From NCBI GenBank assembly GCA_026197195.1, contig JAPHUG010000219.1, positions 1 through 5,233 on the forward strand: DNA of 5,233 bases, given 5' to 3'. The position numbers and the translations under genes were made by a program. Each line of letters starts with the position of its first letter. The first letter of the stretch is position 1. The notes below the pieces were generated by a model that saw only the letters and a program-made list of their open reading frames with translations, did not search any database and was not told where the DNA came from. The stretch comes from Sedimenticola sp. (GTDB lineage: Bacteria > Pseudomonadota > Gammaproteobacteria > Chromatiales > Chromatiaceae). Below are positions 1 to 5,233 of the stretch, one piece after another.

Positions 1-1057
1 TGAGACCCTCACGAAGTTGTACCAGACCATCAAGATCGCCTGTACCAAGCTTCACAGCCACGAAACGCAATGCCCCATCCTGGACTTGCCACACGCCCAG
101 TTGGTCGTCCACCGTTCGAACAGCCGCGTTAGACACGACCGGCATGGCAGGCAGTTCGGGCAAGGTAACGGTGACTTCAGCCAGTTCACCGATGGGTGGC
201 AACGGATCAGGCAACGCATCAAATACCACCTTGGCAAGCGTCTCCTCGGTCACCGCATCGGCCAGCGGTTCGACCCGCAATACCCGACCCTTCAGGCGCT
301 GTCCATTGCGTGAGCGCAATGTGATCTTCGCTGGCAGCCCCGAAGCCAGGCCGGTAGCACTGACCTGGTCGAAACGCACGTGAATCCACAGGCTCTGAGG
401 ATCGATCACCTCCACCACGGATTGACCGGCAACCACCGTACTACCAGGGTCTGCGTCGCGCGCCACCACCAGTCCATCCACTGGCGAGACCAGACGCATA
501 TTGTTTCTTTGGGCGACAACCGCTGCGCCATCGGCCCGCACGCGTACAAGCTCCTCCTTGGCGGCTGCCAGCGCCGCATTGGCGATTTTCAAGTCCTGTT
601 TCTTGGTGGCGACGATCTCTTCACTCGTCGTATGCACAGCCAGTAGTTGCTCATAGCGCTTTGCCTGGCTCTGTGCGTGAGCCTGGCGGGCCTCCGCTTC
701 ATGCAAAGCCGCCTGCGCACGTTTCAATGCCGCCTCCTGGGCACGAACCCTGTCATCCAGGTCTACCGGGTCCATCTCCCCGAGCAATTGACCGCTCCGC
801 ACCCGGTCACCGACATGCACGTCCAGTTTTTTTACCCGCCCGGCAAGGGTCGGGCCGATTCGATAGGTAAAGCGCGCCTCCACGGTTCCAACACCAAACA
901 GTGCGGGGCTGATTGGTCTCGCCTCCACGGTGGAAACAGTAACCGCTACCGGTGCCAGGGGTCCGGAGCGCAGCGCAACGTAAATGAACAGCGCCAGCAA
1001 CGGTAAGACAACGCCGATGAGCGCCAGGGTACGGCCTTGGAAAGGAAGAATCTTCAT
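1..1057 (-). CDS. Periplasmic adaptor (membrane fusion) protein of an efflux pump, HlyD/RND type, 3' end outside window
   Basis: This gene encodes the adaptor that links an inner-membrane pump to an outer-membrane channel. The frame is open from ATG at 1057 to the left edge (352 codons, no stop), so the C-terminus is missing. Seen in the translation: a hydrophobic N-terminal anchor at about residues 9-30 with no lipobox cysteine; a first biotinyl-lipoyl half at about 59-96 (AGRVKKLDVHVGDRVRSGQ, then LLGEMD); an alanine- and glutamine-rich coiled-coil hairpin at about 100-183; the second lipoyl half at about 187-219 (VSPVDGLVVARDADPGS); then beta-barrel sequence from about 221. This domain order is that of RND and MacA-like adaptors. 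The ATG overlaps the tetR stop as ATGA, and a GGAG Shine-Dalgarno sits 6 nt upstream inside tetR, which supports this start and co-transcription. The pump partner (RND or MacB-like ABC) is not visible, so the substrate is unknown. Confidence 0.9.
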   Translation of the reverse strand, partial: MKILPFQGRTLALIGVVLPLLALFIYVALRSGPLAPVAVTVSTVEARPISPALFGVGTVEARFTYRIGPTLAGRVKKLDVHVGDRVRSGQLLGEMDPVDLDDRVRAQEAALKRAQAALHEAEARQAHAQSQAKRYEQLLAVHTTSEEIVATKKQDLKIANAALAAAKEELVRVRADGAAVVAQRNNMRLVSPVDGLVVARDADPGSTVVAGQSVVEVIDPQSLWIHVRFDQVSATGLASGLPAKITLRSRNGQRLKGRVLRVEPLADAVTEETLAKVVFDALPDPLPPIGELAEVTVTLPELPAMPVVSNAAVRTVDDQLGVWQVQDGALRFVAVKLGTGDLDGLVQLREGL

Positions 1058-1662
1058 TGCTTACTCCGAATGCCGCGAAGAAAGATCGCAAAGACCCTCG
1101 GCGCATCTTTCCGTACCAGTTCAACGTCGCCGGCGAGCATTGACTGCATGACCAGCCCCTGAATGGTGCCGATGAACAGGGTCGCGGCAGCACCAGTGTC
1201 AAGGGAAGCGGACAACTCGCCAGCGGCCTTGCCCCCTTCGATAAGGCCGTGCAAACGTTCTCCATATCGACGAATAAGCGTCTGCGCCATGCGTTTAGGC
1301 GCTGTCAGCTTGGCATGCTGCAACTCTCCGAACATCATGCGAGGGACACCCGGGTTCTCAGCGACGAATTCGATGTGGGCCATAAAGATCGCCTCGATGG
1401 CTGCGACCGGCGTGGACGCGGCGCGTGCGGCCTTGTCCACTCGGGAGAGCAGACGGTTCGCCACAAACTCCATCACCGCCTGCAGGATGGCGTCCTTGGT
1501 CGGAAAGTGTTTGAACAAGGCGCCCTGGGTCACGCCCATGCGTTTGGCGATCGCCGTCGTCGTGATCTCACTCGGATTCTGTTCGGCAGCAAGCTCTACA
1601 ACGGCATCAACCGTGGCAGCGCGGCGCTCATCGGCGGATAGGTGTTTTGGGTGTTTTTTCAT
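1054..1662 (-). CDS. TetR/AcrR-family transcriptional repressor of the adjacent efflux operon
   Basis: A 202-residue DNA-binding regulator of typical TetR length. The N-terminal helix-turn-helix is at about residues 33-55 (AIAKRMGVTQGALFKHFPTK), with the signature G-x-L-F-x-H-F-x-x-K-x-x-L that follows the recognition helix in this family. Residues from about 60 onward form the variable all-helical ligand-binding and dimer domain. It is the first gene of an operon with the efflux adaptor, with which it shares a 4-bp ATGA overlap. That arrangement suggests a local repressor that senses the pump's substrate. A strong sigma70-like promoter and an overlapping palindrome lie 17-60 bp upstream of the ATG, so autoregulation is likely (inference). 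The Shine-Dalgarno before the ATG at 1662 is weak, but no other in-frame start nearby is better. The inducing ligand cannot be read from the sequence. Confidence 0.93.
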   Translation of the reverse strand: MKKHPKHLSADERRAATVDAVVELAAEQNPSEITTTAIAKRMGVTQGALFKHFPTKDAILQAVMEFVANRLLSRVDKAARAASTPVAAIEAIFMAHIEFVAENPGVPRMMFGELQHAKLTAPKRMAQTLIRRYGERLHGLIEGGKAAGELSASLDTGAAATLFIGTIQGLVMQSMLAGDVELVRKDAPRVFAIFLRGIRSKQ

Positions 1663-1678
1663 GACCAGCCATAAAGTT

Positions 1679-1700
1679 AGTAAGTTATTACTATCTTACT
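1679..1700. promoter_or_regulatory. Imperfect palindrome, probable TetR operator
   Basis: The half-sites GTAAGTTATT and ACTATCTTAC (1680-1699) match each other as an inverted repeat at 8 of 10 positions. One more flanking A/T pair extends it to 22 bp. It covers the predicted -10 and start region of the tetR promoter and begins 17 bp upstream of the tetR ATG. Size and position are typical of operators for autoregulated TetR proteins. A related AAGTTAGT/AAGTTATT direct repeat (1674-1689) overlaps it. A looser GTAAG..GTTAT match lies upstream at 1762-1774. Binding by this TetR is inferred from position and symmetry only. Confidence 0.65.
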
Positions 1701-1720
1701 CATCCAAGGCCAACTGTCAA
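1693..1720 (-). promoter_or_regulatory. Sigma70-type promoter of the tetR-adaptor operon
   Basis: Read on the minus strand, a perfect -35 TTGACA (1715-1720) is followed after 16 bp by TAAGAT (1693-1698, 4 of 6 to the consensus -10). It lies about 30 bp before the tetR ATG, so the leader would be short. The -10 lies inside the palindrome annotated separately, so a repressor bound there would block RNA polymerase. The spacing and the consensus -35 make this the best promoter in the window. No transcription data were available. Confidence 0.72.
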
Positions 1721-1858
1721 GACATTACGCTGCCACCGCAGCGCGTTACGTTACTGGTGAGGTAAGAAAGTTATCTGCCTAAATACAAAGCCCGGCAGTC
1801 AGAACGGAGGGTGGGATGGATTGAGTAGTGACAGCTAGGTTATCCAAGCAAAGCGACA

Positions 1859-1914
1859 ACACCGCCCGGTCAAAACGATTCAAAAATTATTGGTATCCAG
1901 CCAGATGGCGGTGT
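1859..1914. repeat. 8-bp perfect inverted repeat downstream of the AbiEii toxin gene
   Basis: ACACCGCC (about 1860-1866, starting at the A of 1859/1861) and GGCGGTGT (1907-1914) are exact reverse complements about 40 bp apart, and the second arm begins 1 bp beyond the abiEii stop codon. The rest of the gap between the abiEii stop (1916) and the tetR promoter (1720) shows no coding frame with support and no RNA gene. The repeat could form a long-loop structure at the 3' end of the AbiE transcript or mark an element boundary. There is no T-tract placed to make it a standard intrinsic terminator. An 8-bp repeat may also arise by chance. Confidence 0.35.
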
Positions 1915-1915
1915 A

Positions 1916-2890
1916 TTACGCATTGATTTCTTCCTGAAGCGTCTGGAGCACCTCCAGAATCTGATCGATATGCGGCATCTCGCCGAAGATCATGTTTTCC
2001 ATTGCGCGATAATCGGACCTGACCGAGGCCAGCACATGACCCTCCGGCACCAGCACCAGGGTACCTGGCTTCGCCAAGTCGTATCTGGCCCAACCGCGGG
2101 GATAGAATCGCTGCTTAAACGCCACTACGCTGGCCAGTAATTCTGGATCGGCCAAAGCTTTTTCCTTGACCGGTGACTGTGTCATCATGGCCAGGTCGTA
2201 ATAGTGGCGCGAGTAGCGAGGTGGCTGTGCATTTCCCTCGGGGCGATGAGCCTCATGGTGCAGAATCGTGGCCTTCTCCCAAAAAGTGCGTTCCGCCTTG
2301 ATGACTCTGACCGCACATTCTCGTTGCTCAAACACATCGGGAAAGACCTCTGCTGCATAACAGCTGATACTGCGATCTTCATAAGGCAGCCATGACGCCA
2401 GTGGGCCGATTTCCAGGCGCACTTCGGAACGGAGGTAATCATCAGGAAAGGCCGCGGGGTAGTTGATATCAATCACAAATGGATCATCGTCTACACGACA
2501 GTCACACACGCCGTCGAGTGCAGACTCGACCATTCTCAACAGTTCCCCGCCAATGTACTTTTGTGCCTGCTCGTTGATCGCCGCATTCAACTGAGCCTGT
2601 TTGGTTTTGGAGCGTTCAGCCAAGGGGTCATCGCCACCGAGAACACGCCAGTCGAGGACCAGGTCGATATCCTCCGAAAAACGTTCAATCAGGTTATAAA
2701 CTTTCGATAGACTGGTGCCACCTTTGAACATCAGCAACCGCGCGATATCCGGTTCCTGGAACAGCCGGTTGAGTACCCAGGTAACCCAAAAGTCCTTTTC
2801 GACAACAGCTGGCGTGGTGCCCTTCTGCGTCGCCGTCTCCGAAAACAACTCGCTACGTTGCTGCGCAGGAAGCCTGGCAACCTTGTCCAT
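1916..2890 (-). CDS. abiEii: AbiEii-family nucleotidyltransferase toxin of a type IV toxin-antitoxin system
   Basis: A 324-residue protein of the AbiEii/AbiGii family, DNA-polymerase-beta-like nucleotidyltransferases that act as toxins in abortive infection. Characterised relatives transfer nucleotides, and MenT-type members act on tRNA 3' ends. The substrate here is not known. Motif I is intact: GGTSLSK at residues 57-63 and FSEDIDL at 71-77, giving the nucleotide-binding G-T-S and the metal-ligand Asp74 and Asp76. Further conserved family stretches are RLEIG near 158-162, IKAERTFWEKATILH at 197-211 and RHYYDL at 228-233. It therefore appears catalytically competent. The start codon overlaps the antitoxin stop by one base (TGATG). 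A perfect AAGGAGG lies 7 nt upstream, so the toxin need not rely on coupling alone. It is the second gene of the operon, with about 200 bp to the tetR promoter downstream. Confidence 0.93.
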   Translation of the reverse strand: MDKVARLPAQQRSELFSETATQKGTTPAVVEKDFWVTWVLNRLFQEPDIARLLMFKGGTSLSKVYNLIERFSEDIDLVLDWRVLGGDDPLAERSKTKQAQLNAAINEQAQKYIGGELLRMVESALDGVCDCRVDDDPFVIDINYPAAFPDDYLRSEVRLEIGPLASWLPYEDRSISCYAAEVFPDVFEQRECAVRVIKAERTFWEKATILHHEAHRPEGNAQPPRYSRHYYDLAMMTQSPVKEKALADPELLASVVAFKQRFYPRGWARYDLAKPGTLVLVPEGHVLASVRSDYRAMENMIFGEMPHIDQILEVLQTLQEEINA

Positions 2891-3501
2891 CAGTTAGCCT
2901 CCTTGCAGATCCGTTTGATGGCTTCATAGATCCAGCCAGTGACCGAACGGGTGTCCTTGAGGATACGATCACACGCATTGGACTCCAGCTGCTGGCGGAT
3001 ACGCTCGACCACCTTCTGGTCCACATGTTCCCGACCCAGCGCTTTCAGGGCCTGCACTACCAGGCCACTCTCCCGGTATTTGAAACCCACATCCTTCAAG
3101 GCGGATTTCTTGAACACCAGGGAATGATTCCCGATTTCGTACTCACGGCCTGGACCGTCGGAGAGGTAAATCCAACGCCCCGGAACCTGGGTGGAGAGGC
3201 CCAGCAGATTGAGAGCCGCATCGCCGGAAGGTTGAATGCGCCAGTTGAATTTGCGAGCCAAAGCATGAGCCACCTGGTCGAGATCCGGGCTCAACTGACG
3301 GTCCAGTAGCTCGCTATAGCGAGGATAGTCGTAGACCCCTCGACAGACACGGCGAATCTTGCCAGCCTTGGTCAGGCTGGAAAGCGCCTGGTGGATATTA
3401 GCCTCGCCAAATTCGGCCACAAAGTCGGTCTTGGTAAAGGCCCAACCCCTACCACGGCCATAAATCCGTGAAATAACTTTATTTTCAATACCTTGTGACA
3501 T
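2890..3501 (-). CDS. abiEi: AbiEi-type antitoxin and transcriptional repressor (DUF6088-like)
   Basis: A 203-residue protein that precedes the AbiEii toxin gene. In known AbiE systems the first gene encodes an antitoxin that counteracts the toxin without stable complex formation and represses the operon through an N-terminal winged helix. Here residues 5-60 fit a winged helix, ending in a basic wing: SLTKAGKIRRVCRGVYDYPR (42-61). The central part carries QPSGDAALNLLGLSTQVPGR (90-109), followed by WIYLSDGPGR, which is characteristic of AbiEi/DUF6088 antitoxins. The C-terminal 60 residues are helical and charged. The ATG at 3501 has a weak ribosome site (TTGGAAT), but it is the only start that keeps the full winged helix. 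The stop shares one base with the toxin start. An 18-bp gap separates the gene from a 30-bp palindrome, the likely binding site. Confidence 0.88.
   Translation of the reverse strand: MSQGIENKVISRIYGRGRGWAFTKTDFVAEFGEANIHQALSSLTKAGKIRRVCRGVYDYPRYSELLDRQLSPDLDQVAHALARKFNWRIQPSGDAALNLLGLSTQVPGRWIYLSDGPGREYEIGNHSLVFKKSALKDVGFKYRESGLVVQALKALGREHVDQKVVERIRQQLESNACDRILKDTRSVTGWIYEAIKRICKEAN
2898..2904 (-). promoter_or_regulatory. Perfect Shine-Dalgarno of the AbiEii gene
   Basis: AAGGAGG on the minus strand lies within the last codons of the antitoxin gene, 7 nt before the ATG at 2890. It fixes the toxin start and predicts efficient independent initiation. By contrast, the antitoxin's own start has only a weak GGA-type site. 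Confidence 0.8.
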
Positions 3502-3518
3502 ATTCCAACGCTAGTCTT

Positions 3519-3548
3519 TTTTAGGAAAACAGTATTGTTTTTCTAAAA
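3519..3548. promoter_or_regulatory. 30-bp near-perfect palindrome, probable AbiEi operator
   Basis: TTTTAGGAAAACA (3519-3531) and TGTTTTTCTAAAA (3536-3548) pair at 12 of 13 positions around a 4-bp GTAT centre. The palindrome lies 18-47 bp upstream of the antitoxin ATG, where AbiEi proteins are known to bind inverted repeats and repress their own operon. Only weak promoter elements are visible here: TTTAGA and TAAAAA on the minus strand with an 18-bp spacer, both inside the palindrome. A bound repressor would cover them. The symmetry is seen directly, while the repressor identity is inferred. Confidence 0.75.
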
Positions 3549-3566
3549 CAGGAGCTTAGCAGATCC

Positions 3567-3583
3567 ACTGCACTATGTGCAGT
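3567..3583. repeat. Perfect 17-bp hairpin (7-bp stem, 3-nt loop)
   Basis: ACTGCAC (3567-3573) and GTGCAGT (3577-3583) are exact reverse complements around TAT. The hairpin begins 1 bp after the stop of the DUF429-like fragment and ends 18 bp before the AbiE operator palindrome, to which it is not similar. It could end or stabilise the upstream transcript, or be a second regulatory site for the AbiE operon. No T-tract follows it on the minus strand, so it is not a standard intrinsic terminator. Confidence 0.6.
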
Positions 3584-3584
3584 C

Positions 3585-3848
3585 TTATGACGCAGCATCC
3601 TGAGCAAAAGCATCCTTGGGCACCCATATCCAACCCTCGCTTGGAGAAACGTCAGCCTCAGGCGGCATAAGAGCACTCCGCTTTTCCTCGAACAGACTGG
3701 CGACCAAGGCACAGGTCAGCGCATCTTCGCAGTCCGTATGACTGAGCGCGGGGTAAGGCCGACGCAGAGCCTGAATGGTTTCTGAGCGTTTGCAGGCCGA
3801 AGGGTAGGCTTCGATGGCGGTGAGATTGCTTCCATCACTCCAGAGCAA
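3585..3848 (-). pseudogene. C-terminal remnant resembling a DUF429 (predicted RNase H-like) protein
   Basis: About 87 codons ending in TAA at 3585-3587. The translation contains TAIEAYPSACK (near residue 10), a helix CEDALTCALVASLFEEKR with a conserved acidic-Asp-Ala-Leu pattern (about 40-57), and a proline-rich end PSEGWIWVPKD. From memory these resemble the C-terminal third of DUF429 proteins, which are usually well over 200 residues. The frame is closed upstream by TGA at 3864-3866. The only possible start is TTG at 3848, with no Shine-Dalgarno, so I read it as a 5'-truncated gene and not a functional small protein. The cut lies within about 35 bp of the qatD stop, which suggests the Qat block replaced the missing part. 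Family assignment is moderate; truncation is the better-supported part. It could alternatively be a translated tail that depends on read-through from the qat operon. Confidence 0.5.
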
Positions 3849-3883
3849 CCTATAGCAACAAGTTCACCGCTTGAGGAAAGCCG

Positions 3884-4657
3884 TCATCCCTGGCCGCCCA
3901 CCAAATTTCGCAGATTGCTGAGAACAGTCGCTGACACCTGTTCAGTCGGCAACTGATGTAAGTGGCCGAGTTTCTCGACAACAATTGCAACATCGGATGG
4001 CTTCGATTGCCGATCACCCGTTTGCGTGAACGGCCCATCCGTTTCCGTAAGAACCCTATCCAATGAAATTGATTGAATCATCGGCGCATGCCGCTCATTG
4101 GAAAACATGGCGGCATTGATTGAAAAATAACATCCCAGCTCAAGGGCTCTCTTTGCCTCGTTCTTCGTTCCCGTGAACCAGTGAAGCACTACTTTTCCTT
4201 TGTCAGCTGGCAGGAAAGCCTCAAGGTGGTCAAGAACTGATTTCACTGACCGGACACTGTGGACCGTAAGAATCTTGTCACCAGCGTCGGCACAGCATTG
4301 AAGGACACGCTGAAACACCCGTTTCTGTGCATCCAATGACTTAAAAAACCGTGGACCCGCATCCAGACCAACCTCACCGATATAGCGCGCTTCGGGAAGA
4401 TACCGTTCCCAAAGGCTGATTTCACTCGCACGCTCAGCGACCAACTGGGGATGCAGCCCTAGTGCTGCACGCACATGCTTCGTGCGCTGAGCCAGCTCAT
4501 GATTCCGAGGCCACGCCTGAGGCGTTGTCGTCACCGCTAACGTAAATATGCCGGCCTTCTCAGTCTCCTGCATCACGGCTGGATAATCGGGATACAAATC
4601 AAGATGGCAGTGAAAGTCCACTAAACCAGCTGTGGAAAATAGATCACGATTACTCAT
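3884..4657 (-). CDS. qatD: TatD-family metal-dependent nuclease of a Qat antiphage system
   Basis: A 257-residue amidohydrolase-fold protein of normal TatD length. All metal-site motifs of the family are present: DFHCHLD at residues 14-20 (His16 and His18), GLHP at 67-70, GEVGLD at 94-99 (Glu95), TVHS at 131-134 (His133), HWFTG at 159-163 (His159), and TETDGP at 204-209 (Asp207). It should therefore be an active phosphodiesterase/DNase. Its start overlaps the stop of the QueC-like gene by one base (TGATG), so the two are translationally coupled. That coupling places it in the Qat system, where QatD is the TatD nuclease, and not as a housekeeping tatD copy. The Shine-Dalgarno is weak (GAGG about 13 nt upstream), which fits coupling. 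The assignment rests on family plus context; qatA and qatB are out of view. Confidence 0.85.
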   Translation of the reverse strand: MSNRDLFSTAGLVDFHCHLDLYPDYPAVMQETEKAGIFTLAVTTTPQAWPRNHELAQRTKHVRAALGLHPQLVAERASEISLWERYLPEARYIGEVGLDAGPRFFKSLDAQKRVFQRVLQCCADAGDKILTVHSVRSVKSVLDHLEAFLPADKGKVVLHWFTGTKNEAKRALELGCYFSINAAMFSNERHAPMIQSISLDRVLTETDGPFTQTGDRQSKPSDVAIVVEKLGHLHQLPTEQVSATVLSNLRNLVGGQG

Positions 4658-5233
4658 CAGATTGGCTTTACCTCGACGCCAGCGAGTAGTCGCGCGACCT
4701 CTTCCAAGCCGCGTCGATAGACATCTGCAAGCTGATCCAGATGAGCGGTTTCGTCGGCAAGCGAACCTGGCTTATGGATTAGAAGCCGAGATAGTTGAGG
4801 ATTGCTTCTTAATCGTTCAATCGCATACTGAAAAGAACGAACCTGTTTGCCAGTAGACTCTCGAGTATCCAATGGATGGGCGCGAAGATCAGATATAGTG
4901 TATGTCGTCTTATCACCCGCATCACCCCATGCGGCCTGCAGCGCAGCACGTCGAATGAGGCACGGCAAGCAGTATCCGCAGTGCTCTATTCCGTGTCCTT
5001 TCCATCGACCCTTGGTGGGCGAAGAACACGACAGCGACTCTGCTGCCAACTGCTTCAATAGTCCGGGATTCTTGCAGTCAGCGACCATTTCCCCTTTCGT
5101 CTTGTCCCAATAAGGGTTCTCAATGTTGCCGTCTATGCCGAGCTCTTTCAACAGATCGTTCCAGCGAGCCATGTAGTATGGATGGGTCGTACGGGTGCTG
5201 TTGGAGCCAAGTCGCAGAGGATCCAAAGGCACA
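4657..5233 (-). CDS. qatC: QueC-like protein of a Qat antiphage system, C-terminal part (5' end outside window)
   Basis: The frame is open from the TGA at 4657-4659 to the right edge, giving about 191 residues of a protein that should be around twice this length. The GTG at 5230-5232 is an internal valine, not a start. Visible is a QueC-like tail. A segment rich in Arg-Thr-Thr-His-Pro (STRTTHPYYMARW at about 12-24) comes first. It is followed by four cysteines spaced C-x15-C-x2-C-x2-C (Cys69, 85, 88, 91; HCGYCLPCLIRRAAL), like the zinc site of 7-cyano-7-deazaguanine synthase QueC. The PP-loop (SGGxDS) that binds ATP would lie upstream and cannot be checked. Coupling to a TatD nuclease gene identifies QatC in preference to a housekeeping QueC. 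QueC-like defence proteins are thought to use deazaguanine chemistry on proteins, but which reaction this one catalyses is not shown here. Confidence 0.82.
   Translation of the reverse strand, partial: VPLDPLRLGSNSTRTTHPYYMARWNDLLKELGIDGNIENPYWDKTKGEMVADCKNPGLLKQLAAESLSCSSPTKGRWKGHGIEHCGYCLPCLIRRAALQAAWGDAGDKTTYTISDLRAHPLDTRESTGKQVRSFQYAIERLRSNPQLSRLLIHKPGSLADETAHLDQLADVYRRGLEEVARLLAGVEVKPI

Noticed and set aside
17..1006. Several plus-strand open frames across the left kilobase
   Set aside because: They lie antisense to a single long minus-strand frame with clear adaptor domains. Their translations are low-complexity shadows rich in His/Arg/Ser with no ribosome sites.
1163..1765. A 200-codon plus-strand frame opposite tetR
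   Set aside because: The minus-strand frame has a clear TetR helix-turn-helix and operon overlap. The plus-strand translation shows no domain and exists because of the reverse-frame codon bias.
1870..1915. Possible intrinsic terminator after abiEii (GCCATCTGGC followed by a run of five T on the minus strand)
   Set aside because: The stem is only 3-4 bp with a 2-4 nt loop and the T-run is 12 bp away, too weak to call.
3845..3866. Direct TTGCT repeat around the Qat/DUF429-like junction as an attachment site
   Set aside because: The repeat is only 5 bp and 5 bp apart, which is expected by chance and is too short for an att core.
3884..4657. Housekeeping TatD (tatABCD-linked or YcfH-like)
   Set aside because: No tat or DNA-replication genes are nearby, and the coupling to a QueC-like gene points to QatD.
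4657..5233. Housekeeping QueC of queuosine synthesis
   Set aside because: The one-base coupling to a TatD nuclease and the absence of queD/queE neighbours favour QatC. The N-terminal PP-loop is not visible, so this remains partly open.
1..5233. CRISPR array, tRNA/rRNA gene, insertion sequence or integrase
   Set aside because: I saw no spaced direct repeats, no cloverleaf-like or rRNA sequence, and no transposase or recombinase motifs in any frame.

Overview
The window looks like an accessory stretch of a Gram-negative chromosome, probably a gammaproteobacterium and most likely Pseudomonas or a close relative. That placement rests on moderate to high GC, a periplasmic adaptor for a tripartite efflux pump, and the style of the TetR and AbiE proteins. 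It is inferred, not proven. Every gene I can support is on the minus strand, so biological order runs from the right edge to the left edge.

Right edge (about 3850-5233): two genes joined by a one-base stop/start overlap. The first is the C-terminal half of a QueC-like protein with a four-cysteine metal site, cut by the window edge. The second is a complete TatD-family metal-dependent nuclease. This pair and order match the 3' half of the Qat antiphage system (qatA-qatB-qatC-qatD), so qatA and qatB should lie just beyond base 5233.

Middle (3502-3866): directly behind qatD lies an 85-90 codon fragment resembling the C-terminus of a DUF429-type (predicted RNase H-like) protein. It has no convincing start and appears to be a gene truncated where the Qat block joined. 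A perfect 17-bp hairpin follows its stop. Next comes a 30-bp near-perfect palindrome that is the probable operator of the following operon.

1916-3501: a two-gene AbiE (type IV) toxin-antitoxin/abortive-infection operon. It encodes a winged-helix AbiEi-type antitoxin/repressor (DUF6088-like) and an AbiEii nucleotidyltransferase toxin. Their start and stop codons overlap, and a perfect Shine-Dalgarno sequence precedes the toxin.

Left (1-1720): an efflux operon begins with a TetR-family repressor and is followed, through an ATGA overlap, by an HlyD/RND-type periplasmic adaptor that runs off the left edge. A near-consensus promoter whose -10 lies in a 20-22 bp palindrome precedes tetR, which fits autorepression. 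The pump itself should lie left of base 1.

Taken together, this is the edge of a small defence island (Qat plus AbiE) inserted or accreted beside a drug-efflux operon. The truncated DUF429-like gene marks a recombination scar. The systems are known families. What is less ordinary is the arrangement, the scar and the unexplained palindromes.
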